5,650 nt of DNA from an uncultured Gammaproteobacteria bacterium (lineage in GTDB: Bacteria; Pseudomonadota; Gammaproteobacteria; Steroidobacterales; GCA-2729495): contig CALGMY010000233.1 of the NCBI GenBank assembly GCA_937958785.1, positions 1 to 5,650 on the forward strand, read 5' to 3'. Shown piece by piece: positions 1 to 5,650 of this stretch. The position numbers and the translations under genes were made by a program. The notes beneath the pieces were generated by a model. It was not told the origin of the DNA. It ran no database searches and saw only the letters and a program-made list of their open reading frames with translations. The first letter of the stretch is position 1; each line of letters starts with the position of its first letter.

Positions 1-844
1 CCGCGACCGGCTGATGGCCGCGCTGGGCGTGCGCAACCTCAGCGGCTACAACCGCAAGATCAAGCAGGCCGCGGAGAAGGGCGAGCCCATCCCCGACCCG
101 CTGGTGGGCACCGAGTACGCCCCGAAGCCGACCCTCGACGGCGCCGTGCCCACCCTGGAACCGCTGCCCCACATCGTGGTCATCATCGACGAGCTGGCCG
201 ACATGATGATGATCGTCGGCAAGAAGGTGGAGGAGCTCATCGCCCGCCTGGCCCAGAAGGCCCGGGCGTCCGGCATCCACATGGTCATCGCCACCCAGCG
301 CCCGTCCGTGGACGTGATCACCGGCCTCATCAAGGCCAACATCCCGACCCGCATCGCCTTCCAGGTGTCGGCCAAGGTCGATTCCCGCACCATCCTCGAC
401 CAGAGCGGCGCCGAGAGCCTGCTCGGCCACGGCGACATGCTGTTCCTGCCGCCTGGCACGGGCATGCCGCTCCGGGTCCATGGCGCGTTCGTCTCCGACC
501 AGGAGGTGCACCGGGTCGTCGCCCAGCTGAAGGGCAGCGGGCCGCCCCAGTACATCGACGAGATCACCGAGGGTCCCGCGGGCGGACTGCCGGGCGTTCC
601 GGGCGAGGGCCCCGCCGGCGAGGGTGACGCGGAGGGCGAGGCGGATCCCCTCTACGACCAGGCGGTGAAGATCGTCGCCGAGACCCGGCGCGCCTCCGTC
701 TCCGGCATCCAGCGGCGCCTCAAGATCGGCTACAACCGGGCCGCGCGGCTGGTCGAGACCATGGAGTCCGCCGGCCTGGTGGGCCCCCTGCAGTCCAACG
801 GCTTCCGGGAAGTGCTCGCGCCGCCGCCGCCGGACGGCGACTAG
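1..844 (+). CDS. ftsK: DNA translocase FtsK, C-terminal part (5' end outside window)
   Basis: FtsK is the septal, membrane-anchored DNA pump that clears the chromosome terminus and activates XerCD recombination at dif. Only the C-terminal part is visible. The frame is open from base 2 and reads RDRLMAALGVRNLSGYN, so the ATG at 14 is internal; the membrane domain and Walker A motif lie upstream. Numbering from that Met, the RecA-like motor has Walker B IVVIIDELAD at 54-63 (acidic pair D59, E60), followed by the conserved stretch ATQRPSVDVITGLIKANIPT (93-112) and the GAESLLGHGDMLF segment. A Gly/Glu-rich linker (about 183-210) joins the winged-helix gamma domain (about 211-270, from DPLYDQAVKIV). 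Its recognition helix NRAARLVE keeps N241, R245 and E248, matching the Asn, Arg and Glu that contact KOPS DNA in E. coli FtsK. The gene ends with TAG 10 nt before lolA. Identification is near certain. Confidence 0.97.
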   Translation, partial: RDRLMAALGVRNLSGYNRKIKQAAEKGEPIPDPLVGTEYAPKPTLDGAVPTLEPLPHIVVIIDELADMMMIVGKKVEELIARLAQKARASGIHMVIATQRPSVDVITGLIKANIPTRIAFQVSAKVDSRTILDQSGAESLLGHGDMLFLPPGTGMPLRVHGAFVSDQEVHRVVAQLKGSGPPQYIDEITEGPAGGLPGVPGEGPAGEGDAEGEADPLYDQAVKIVAETRRASVSGIQRRLKIGYNRAARLVETMESAGLVGPLQSNGFREVLAPPPPDGD

Positions 845-854
845 GCCTCCCGCC

Positions 855-1484
855 GTGCGCGGTCCCGTCATGGCGGCGCTGCTGCTCGGGCTGGTGGCCA
901 GCGGGGCCGGCGCGGCCACCGGTGGCGAGGAGCGGCTGAAGGCGTTCCTCGCCAGCGTGCAGGCCCTCGAGGCCGGGTTCAGCCAGCAGGTCGTCGATTC
1001 CCGCGGCGTCGTCCTCGAGGACAGCTCGGGCACCGTGGTCATGCAGCGGCCGGGCCGCTTCCGCTGGAACTACACCTCGCCCTTCGAGCGGGTGATCGTC
1101 GCCGACGGCGAGCGCATCTGGCTCTACGAGGCCGACCTTGCCCAGGTCACCATCCGGCGCCTGTCGGCGAGCATCGGGGACACGCCCGCGGCACTGCTCA
1201 CCGGCCGGGAGTCGGTGCTGGACCGCTTCGACGTGGCCCGGTCCTGGCAGGAGGACGGGCTCGCGTACGTGCGGCTGGCGCCGCGCTCGGCCGATGCGGA
1301 CTTCGCCGCCGTGTCCCTGGCCTTCGACGGCGCGGTGCTGCGCCGCCTGGTGCTGGACGACCGCCTCGGCCAGCAGACCCGCATCGATCTCACGGATGTG
1401 CGCGTCAATCCGAAGGTCCCACCGGACCAGTTCCGCTTCGAGCCGCCCGCCGGCGTCGACGTCATCGACGACAGCGAGCTCTGA
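855..1484 (+). CDS. lolA: Outer-membrane lipoprotein carrier protein LolA
   Basis: LolA is the periplasmic chaperone that takes lipoproteins from the LolCDE transporter and hands them to LolB at the outer membrane. The 209-aa product starts with a likely signal peptide: MRGPV, a hydrophobic Ala/Leu/Gly core, then cleavage near AGA|AT (after residue 20). There is no lipobox Cys, so it should be soluble. The mature part, about 189 aa, is close to the 182 aa of E. coli LolA. Family marks are the N-terminal FSQ (42-44), the core QRPGRFRWNYTSPFERVIVADG (64-85; R65 aligns with the functionally important Arg43 of mature E. coli LolA), IWLYEADLAQVT, and a C-terminal FRFEPPAGVDVIDD. I prefer the GTG at 855 because it supplies the positively charged Arg2 of the signal peptide. 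An in-frame ATG at 870 is the alternative. No strong Shine-Dalgarno is seen for either, so coupling to ftsK is likely. Confidence 0.95.
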   Translation: MRGPVMAALLLGLVASGAGAATGGEERLKAFLASVQALEAGFSQQVVDSRGVVLEDSSGTVVMQRPGRFRWNYTSPFERVIVADGERIWLYEADLAQVTIRRLSASIGDTPAALLTGRESVLDRFDVARSWQEDGLAYVRLAPRSADADFAAVSLAFDGAVLRRLVLDDRLGQQTRIDLTDVRVNPKVPPDQFRFEPPAGVDVIDDSEL

Positions 1485-1490
1485 CGCGCC

Positions 1491-1877
1491 GTGCGGCCCC
1501 TCGAGTTCGGGCGCTGGTGGCTGGCGGCGGGCCTCGCCCTGCTGGCCCTGGGACTGCTGGGCGCGCTGGCCCCGCCGCCGGCCGGGGTCGTGGGCTCCCT
1601 CAACGACAAGGCCCTGCACGTGGCGGGCTTCGTGGCCTTCATGGTCTGGTTCGGTGGCATCGTCGAGCCCCGGGTGCTGCCCCGGGTGGGCCTCGCGCTC
1701 GTGGCCTATGGCCTGCTCATCGAGCTGCTGCAGGGCCTCACCCCCAACCGGCAGCCGGAGGTCCTCGACCTGGTCGCTGACGCCGGCGGGGTTCTGCTAG
1801 GCTGGCTCCTCAGCGCCGCGGGCCTCTCCCGCTGGTGCACGCTGCTGGAGTCATGGCTCGTACCCCGGAAAACCTGA
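1491..1877 (+). CDS. VanZ-like family small integral membrane protein
   Basis: This 128-aa protein has four predicted membrane helices (about 10-27, 42-58, 64-81 and 93-110). It carries the hallmarks of the VanZ-like family: NDKALHVAGF after helix 1 (D39, K40, H43), IELLQGLTPNRQPEVLDLVAD spanning helix 3 to helix 4 (E78, Q81, R87, D93), and a glycine pair (99-100) in helix 4. The polar residues lie at helix ends, which suggests a membrane active or binding site, but the family's biochemical role is unknown. VanZ itself gives low-level teicoplanin resistance in enterococci; nothing here supports a resistance role. The GTG start is the only reasonable one, since the next in-frame Met is residue 51, inside helix 2. 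It starts 6 nt after lolA and its last 25 nt overlap rarA, so it is probably co-translated with both. The envelope neighbour lolA fits a membrane role, but that is only inference. Confidence 0.85.
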   Translation: MRPLEFGRWWLAAGLALLALGLLGALAPPPAGVVGSLNDKALHVAGFVAFMVWFGGIVEPRVLPRVGLALVAYGLLIELLQGLTPNRQPEVLDLVADAGGVLLGWLLSAAGLSRWCTLLESWLVPRKT

Positions 1878-3184
1878 CCGCGCCGCCGGAGGCCTTCCGG
1901 CCTCTGGCCGACCGCATGCGGCCGGCCAGGCCCATCGACGTGGTGGGCCAGGGGCACCTGCTCGCCCCGGGCAAGCCGCTGGCCCGCCTGCTCGGCGGTG
2001 ACCTGCACTCGGCGATTTTCTGGGGGCCACCGGGCTCGGGCAAGACCACCCTGGCCCGCCTCCTCGCCGACACCGCGGGCGCGCGCTTCATCGCGCTGTC
2101 GGCCGTGCTGGCGGGCGTGAAGGAGGTGCGGGAGGCCATCGCCGACGCGCAGGCCCATCCCGGCGAGCCCACCGTGCTGTTCCTCGATGAGGTGCACCGC
2201 TTCAACAAGGCCCAGCAGGATGCCTTCCTGCCCTTCATCGAGGACGGCACCATCGTCTTCGTCGGCGCGACCACCGAGAACCCGGCCTTCGCGCTCAACA
2301 ACGCGCTCCTGTCCCGCGCGCGGGTCTACGTGCTCAAGGCGCTCGAGGACCCGGCCCTCGCCCGGATCCTGCGCGCCGCCCTCGACGATGCGGAGCGCGG
2401 GCTCGGCCGCGAGCGGGTGCAGGCGGGCGACGACGTCCTGCTCGCCCTGTCCCGGGGCGCCGACGGCGATGCCCGCCGGGCCCTCAACCTGCTGGAACTC
2501 GCGGCTTCCCTGGCGGGCGAGGGCGGCGAGATCACGGCCGAGGTCGTCGCCACGGTGCTTGCCGGCAGCTACCGGCGCTTCGACCGGCAGGGCGACGTCT
2601 TCCACGAGCAGATCTCGGCCCTGCACAAGTCGGTGCGGGGCTCGGACCCGGATGCAGCGCTCTACTGGCTGGCACGCATGCTGGACGGCGGCTGCGATCC
2701 CGCCTACCTCGGCCGGCGGGTGGTGCGCATGGCGAGCGAGGACATCGGCAATGCCGACCCGCGGGCCCTGCCGCTCGCCCTCGAGGCCTGGCAGGCCTAC
2801 GAGCGGCTCGGCGCGCCGGAGGGCGAGCTGGCCCTCGCCCAGGCGGTGGTGTTCATGGCCTGCGCGGCCAAGAGCAACGCGGTCTACACGGCCTGGCAGG
2901 CGGCCCGCGCGGACGTCGCGACCCACGGCACCCTCGAGGTGCCGGCGCCGCTCCGCCCGGCCTCCACCGCGCTCGCCCGCAGCCTCGGCCACGGCCGGGG
3001 CTACCGCTACGCCCACGACGAGCCCGATGCCTTCGCGGCCGGCGCCAGCTACTTCCCCGAGGCCCTCGGCCAGCCCGTCTACTACGAGCCGGTGCCCCGG
3101 GGCCTCGAGCAGCGCATCGCCGAGAAGCTCGCGGACCTGCGCGAACGAAATCGCCTGGCCCGGCAGGGCAAGCCCCGGGTGTAA
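1853..3184 (+). CDS. rarA: Replication-associated recombination protein A (RarA/MgsA), AAA+ ATPase
   Basis: RarA is a cytoplasmic tetrameric AAA+ ATPase related to clamp-loader subunits and to eukaryotic WRNIP1/Mgs1. It acts at stalled replication forks and gaps, with SSB as a partner. From the ATG at 1853 the protein is 443 aa, against 447 in E. coli. Visible motifs are Walker A GPPGSGKT (58-65), Walker B LFLDEVHRF (109-117), sensor 1 GATTEN (138-143), the SRAR arginine-finger segment (154-157) and sensor 2 GDARRALN (205-212). The C-terminal tetramerisation region contains ISALHKSVRGSDPDAALYW, then ASEDIGNADPR and ACAAKSNAVYTAW, all close to E. coli RarA. The start is a choice between ATG 1853, with GGAG at 1847-1850 only 2 nt away, and an in-frame GTG at 1835 that adds six residues. 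I chose ATG because the extra residues are not family-like. The gene overlaps the VanZ-like gene by 25 nt. Confidence 0.96.
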   Translation: MARTPENLTAPPEAFRPLADRMRPARPIDVVGQGHLLAPGKPLARLLGGDLHSAIFWGPPGSGKTTLARLLADTAGARFIALSAVLAGVKEVREAIADAQAHPGEPTVLFLDEVHRFNKAQQDAFLPFIEDGTIVFVGATTENPAFALNNALLSRARVYVLKALEDPALARILRAALDDAERGLGRERVQAGDDVLLALSRGADGDARRALNLLELAASLAGEGGEITAEVVATVLAGSYRRFDRQGDVFHEQISALHKSVRGSDPDAALYWLARMLDGGCDPAYLGRRVVRMASEDIGNADPRALPLALEAWQAYERLGAPEGELALAQAVVFMACAAKSNAVYTAWQAARADVATHGTLEVPAPLRPASTALARSLGHGRGYRYAHDEPDAFAAGASYFPEALGQPVYYEPVPRGLEQRIAEKLADLRERNRLARQGKPRV

Positions 3185-3195
3185 ACTGCCGGGCC
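3157..3195 (+). repeat. Perfect 10-bp inverted repeat flanking the rarA stop codon
   Basis: The left arm GGCCCGGCAG (3157-3166) is the exact reverse complement of the right arm CTGCCGGGCC (3186-3195). The 19-nt loop contains the last rarA codons and its TAA stop. In RNA this would be a very GC-rich hairpin ending 29 nt before the serS start. There is no U run after it, so it is not a classical intrinsic terminator. An alternative 5-bp pairing (3159-3163 with 3175-3179) would exclude the long one. A role in transcript stability, attenuation or ribosome access to serS is only a possibility; in such GC-rich DNA it may be incidental. Confidence 0.5.
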
Positions 3196-3224
3196 GCAAC
3201 CCGCCGCCTGTCCGGAACCCGACG

Positions 3225-4511
3225 ATGCTCGACCCCAAGCTCCTGCGCACCGACCTCGACACCGTGCGGGCCAACCTGGCCCGGCGCGGCTTCGCCTTCG
3301 ACGCGGCCGCCTTCCAGGCGCTCGAGGATCGCCGCAAGGCGGTCCAGGTCCGGGCCGAGGAACTCCGGGGCGAACGCAACACCCGCTCGAAGGAGATCGG
3401 CCGGCTGAAGGCCGCCGGGCAGGACACCGCGGCGCTGATGGCGGCCGTGAAGGCGCTCGGCGACGAGCAGGCCGACCTGGAGGCCCAGCTCGCGACGCTC
3501 CAGGGCGCCCTGGAGGACGTGCAGCTCGGCCTGCCCAACCTGCTGCTGCCCGAGGTCCCCGCGGGCCGGGACGAGACGGCGAACGTGGAAGTCCGCCGCT
3601 GGGGTGAGCCCCGGTCGTTCGGCTTCACGCCGAAGGACCATGTGGACCTGGGGGCGGAGACCGGCCTGCTCGACCTGGATGCGGCGGGCCTGATCGCCGG
3701 CGCCCGCTTCTCGGTCCTGAAGGGGCCGCTGGCCCGGCTGCACCGGGCGCTCATCCAGTTCATGCTCGACCTGCACACGGGCGAGCACGGCTACACCGAG
3801 GTGTACGTGCCCTACCTCGTGAACCGGGCCAGCCTCAAGGGCACGGGCCAGTTGCCCAAGTTCGCGGCGGACCTCTTCGCCGTGGGCGGCGAGGCCGACC
3901 TCCTGCTCATCCCGACCGCCGAGGTGCCCGTCACGAACCTGGCCCGGGACCGCATCCTCGACGCGGGCGAGCTGCCGGCGCGCTTCGTGGCGCACACCCC
4001 CTGCTTCCGCTCGGAGGCGGGCTCCTACGGCAAGGACACCCGGGGCATGCTCCGCCAGCACCAGTTCGAGAAGGTCGAGCTCGTGCACCTCGTGCCCCCC
4101 GCTGACTCGGCCGCCGCGCTCGAGCAGCTCACGGGCCACGCGGAGGCCGTGCTCCAGCGGCTCGGGCTGCCCTACCGGGTGATGGCGCTGTGCGCCGGCG
4201 ACACGGGCTTCGCCTCGGCCCGCACCTACGACCTGGAGGTGTGGCTGCCGGGCCAGCAGTGCTACCGGGAGATCTCCTCCTGCAGCAACTGCACGGACTT
4301 CCAGGCCCGGCGCATGGTGGCGCGCTGGCGCAGCCCGGCCACGGGCAAGCCCGAGCTCCTGCACACGCTGAACGGCTCGGGCGTCGCCGCCGGCCGGGCC
4401 CTGATCGCCGTGATGGAGAACTACCAGGAGGCCGACGGTTCCATCACCGTGCCGGAGGCGCTGCGCCCCTACATGGCCGGCACCGCGCGGCTGCCGGCCC
4501 GGCCGGCGTGA
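3225..4511 (+). CDS. serS: Seryl-tRNA synthetase (class II)
   Basis: SerRS charges tRNA-Ser, and tRNA-Sec where present, with serine in the cytoplasm as a homodimer. The 428-aa length matches E. coli SerRS (430). The N-terminal tRNA-binding domain (about 1-100) starts MLDPKLLRTDLDTVRANLARRG and forms the long helical coiled-coil arm rich in Arg, Glu and Ala (about 30-100). The catalytic core follows: motif 1 around HRALIQFMLDLHTGEHGY with the conserved P196 (VPYLV), the serine-site TAEVP loop (231-235), motif 2 FRSEAGSYGKDTRGMLRQHQ (261-280) and motif 3 LNGSGVAAGRALIAVMENYQ (382-401, Arg391). EISSCSNCTDFQARRM (349-364) is also typical. The ATG at 3225 gives the standard N terminus; a weak GGA at 3214-3216 lies 8 nt upstream. 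The same frame is open upstream through rarA, but that part is a shadow. The stop overlaps the GTG of the next gene. No T-box is seen. Confidence 0.97.
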   Translation: MLDPKLLRTDLDTVRANLARRGFAFDAAAFQALEDRRKAVQVRAEELRGERNTRSKEIGRLKAAGQDTAALMAAVKALGDEQADLEAQLATLQGALEDVQLGLPNLLLPEVPAGRDETANVEVRRWGEPRSFGFTPKDHVDLGAETGLLDLDAAGLIAGARFSVLKGPLARLHRALIQFMLDLHTGEHGYTEVYVPYLVNRASLKGTGQLPKFAADLFAVGGEADLLLIPTAEVPVTNLARDRILDAGELPARFVAHTPCFRSEAGSYGKDTRGMLRQHQFEKVELVHLVPPADSAAALEQLTGHAEAVLQRLGLPYRVMALCAGDTGFASARTYDLEVWLPGQQCYREISSCSNCTDFQARRMVARWRSPATGKPELLHTLNGSGVAAGRALIAVMENYQEADGSITVPEALRPYMAGTARLPARPA

Positions 4512-5650
4512 AGGCCGGGGCCGGCCTGGCCGGCCTCCTGGCCTGGCTCGCCACCGGCGCCGCCGTCCTCGCCCTGCTGGCCGCGGAAGACGACATGCGC
4601 CTGCCACCCCTTCCCGGTCCCTATCCCGACGCGCCGTCCGGTACCGTCACCGACGATTACCACGGCACGAGAGTGGCCGATCCCTGGCGCTGGCTGGAGG
4701 ACGTGTCGTCGCCCGAGACGGCCGCCTGGGTGGCCGCCCAGAACGAGCTGACCGGTCGCTACGTGGCCGGCCTGCCGGGCCGGGACCGGTTCGCCACGCG
4801 CCTGCGGGCCCTCCTCAACCACGAGCGCCAGGGCGTGCCCGACCGGGAGCACGGCGTGTACGTCTACGCTTTCAACCCGGGCACGGCGGACCAGGACGTG
4901 CTGCGGGTGGCCGACGCGCCGGACAGCCCGGGCCGGGTCCTCGTGGATCCCGCGGCGTTCCGCGCCGACGGCACCGCGTCCATCGGCGACTTCAGCCTGA
5001 GCCCGGATGGCAGCCGCCTGGCCTACGCCGTGTCCGACGGCGGCAGCGACTGGCGCACCTGGCGGGTGCGGGACATCGCCAGCGGCACCGACGATCCGGT
5101 GGTGCTCGAGGGCACCAAGTTCACCGGGGTGAGCTGGTCCCGGGACGGGAAGGGCTTCTACTACAGCCGCTACCCGCGCCGGGAGGACGGGGAGGGCTAC
5201 GACGACGGCCGGCAGGTCGCCGTGCACTTCCACGCGCTGGGCACCGCCCAGGCCGCTGATCCCCTGATCTACGCCGTCACCGACCACCCGACCCGGGATC
5301 CCTACGCCCAGGTGACGCCGGACGGGCGGTTCCTGCTGATCGCGCTCGAGGACGGCTACGTCACGAATGCCCTGCACTACCGGCGGCTGGCCACCGACGG
5401 CACGCCCGGCCCCGTGGTACCGCTGCTCGACGCCTGGGACGCCCGCTACGAGTTCCTGGGCGCGGTGGGCGACACCTTCTACCTGCTGACCACGAATGCC
5501 GCGCCCCGGGGCCGCGTGATCGCGGTGGACCTGTCCGCACCCGCCCGGGACGACTGGCGGGAAGTCATCCCCGAGGGAGAGCGGGTCATCGAGGCGGCGG
5601 CCGTGATCGGCGACCGGCTTGTCGTGCAGTCGATCGCCGACGTCCGGACC
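4508..5650 (+). CDS. Prolyl oligopeptidase family serine peptidase (S9A), N-terminal part
   Basis: S9A enzymes cleave short proline-containing peptides after Pro; a seven-bladed propeller gates a C-terminal alpha/beta-hydrolase. The frame stays open to the right edge (381 codons), so the Ser-Asp-His triad lies outside the window. The family is clear from YPDAP, then DDYHGTRVADPWRWLEDVSS (49-68) and AAWVAAQNELT (72-82). Propeller repeats follow: FSLSPDGSRLAYAVSDGGSD (162-181), GVSWSRDGKGFYYSRYPR (207-224), VHFHALGT (239-246) and VTPDGRFLLI (269-278). The GTG at 4508 overlaps the serS stop (GTGA) and adds a hydrophobic leader, MKAGAGLAGLLAWLATGAAV onward, resembling a signal peptide cleaved near residue 25-26. 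An in-frame ATG at 4595 has a better ribosome site and would give a cytoplasmic enzyme. I list the longer form because its third codon positions are almost all G/C and it closes the gap to serS. Confidence 0.92.
   Translation, partial: MKAGAGLAGLLAWLATGAAVLALLAAEDDMRLPPLPGPYPDAPSGTVTDDYHGTRVADPWRWLEDVSSPETAAWVAAQNELTGRYVAGLPGRDRFATRLRALLNHERQGVPDREHGVYVYAFNPGTADQDVLRVADAPDSPGRVLVDPAAFRADGTASIGDFSLSPDGSRLAYAVSDGGSDWRTWRVRDIASGTDDPVVLEGTKFTGVSWSRDGKGFYYSRYPRREDGEGYDDGRQVAVHFHALGTAQAADPLIYAVTDHPTRDPYAQVTPDGRFLLIALEDGYVTNALHYRRLATDGTPGPVVPLLDAWDARYEFLGAVGDTFYLLTTNAAPRGRVIAVDLSAPARDDWREVIPEGERVIEAAAVIGDRLVVQSIADVRT
4512..4536 (+). repeat. GGCC/CCGG-rich inverted repeat just after serS
   Basis: AGGCCGG (4512-4518) is the reverse complement of CCGGCCT (4530-4536), with an 11-nt loop. 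The surroundings (about 4490-4545) are crowded with GGCC and CCGG, allowing several competing stems. No T run follows, so this is not a convincing intrinsic terminator. If the peptidase starts at GTG 4508 the repeat is inside its signal-peptide codons, which are Gly/Ala/Leu-rich and would produce such repeats anyway. If the start is ATG 4595, this is a hairpin in an 83-nt gap. Confidence 0.3.
4585..4590 (+). promoter_or_regulatory. Shine-Dalgarno-like site for an alternative peptidase start
   Basis: GGAAGA sits 4 nt before the in-frame ATG at 4595, a purine-rich stretch that stands out in GC-rich DNA. It is the best ribosome-site candidate near any start in this window apart from the GGAG near rarA. 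It favours a shorter peptidase starting MRLPPLPGPYPDAP without a signal peptide. Against this, GGAAGA also simply encodes part of Ala-Glu-Asp in the longer reading. Confidence 0.35.

Noticed and set aside
1777..1803. Possible promoter for rarA: CTGACG (1777-1782), 15-nt gap, then TAGGCT (1798-1803) with an upstream TG.
   Set aside because: The boxes match consensus poorly (4/6 and 3/6), the spacing is short, and the site lies in conserved VanZ-like coding sequence.
1491..1877. Calling the VanZ-like gene a glycopeptide resistance gene.
   Set aside because: No vanHAX or vanRS genes are nearby, glycopeptides are largely excluded by the outer membrane, and VanZ-like proteins are widespread in bacteria without resistance.
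3180..3187. TGTAAACT as a -10-like element for a serS promoter.
   Set aside because: It is formed largely by the rarA stop codon, and no -35-like hexamer is seen 16-18 nt upstream. A serS promoter may exist here but the sequence does not show it.
2187..3224. Upstream extension of the serS frame through rarA, which would make a 774-aa protein.
   Set aside because: The extra 346 residues are an Arg/Ser/Pro-rich shadow of rarA in another frame. SerRS has its normal N terminus at 3225.
1706..3778. A 690-codon open frame on the minus strand across rarA and into serS, and other long minus-strand frames (720-1619, 2853-4607, 4469-5377).
   Set aside because: They lie opposite genes with clear family matches. 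Their products are low-complexity, rich in Arg, Gly, Ala, Pro and Ser, with no recognisable motif. Stop codons are rare by chance in DNA this GC-rich.
4608..5196. Three matches to the KOPS motif GGGNAGGG: minus strand 4608-4615, plus strand 5147-5154 and 5189-5196.
   Set aside because: A rough estimate from the base composition gives about this many matches by chance in both strands of the window, and the orientations are mixed. They cannot be called functional or used to infer replication direction from one window.

Overview
This window looks like a conserved chromosomal core region of a high-GC gammaproteobacterium. G and C strongly dominate, especially at third codon positions. The gene order ftsK-lolA-rarA-serS is a well-known gammaproteobacterial arrangement. 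The protein sequences match that reading: an FtsK motor with its DNA-reading gamma domain, a LolA lipoprotein carrier that implies an outer membrane, and a bacterial-type SerRS. Genus cannot be decided from the sequence alone.

All six genes are on the + strand and tightly packed. From left to right they are: the C-terminal part of ftsK (the gene enters from the left edge and stops at 844); lolA (855-1484, 10 nt after ftsK); a small four-helix VanZ-like membrane protein (1491-1877, 6 nt after lolA); rarA/mgsA (best start 1853, overlapping the VanZ-like gene by 25 nt); serS (3225-4511, after a 40-nt gap); and the first 381 codons of a prolyl oligopeptidase (S9A) gene. The last gene opens on a GTG overlapping the serS stop and runs off the right edge. 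No gap exceeds 40 nt if that GTG is used. I found no RNA genes, mobile elements, CRISPR arrays or convincing intrinsic terminators.

The genes combine chromosome maintenance (FtsK segregates the terminus at the septum; RarA acts at stalled replication forks), envelope biogenesis (LolA; perhaps the VanZ-like protein), translation (SerRS) and peptide breakdown (prolyl oligopeptidase). They are probably co-transcribed in one or two units. Their association is a conserved neighbourhood rather than one pathway.

I did not find a new biological system here. The points worth a second look are modest: the uncharacterised VanZ-like gene inserted between lolA and rarA; a perfect 10-bp inverted repeat flanking the rarA stop codon in the serS leader; and two competing starts for the peptidase that would place it in different compartments.
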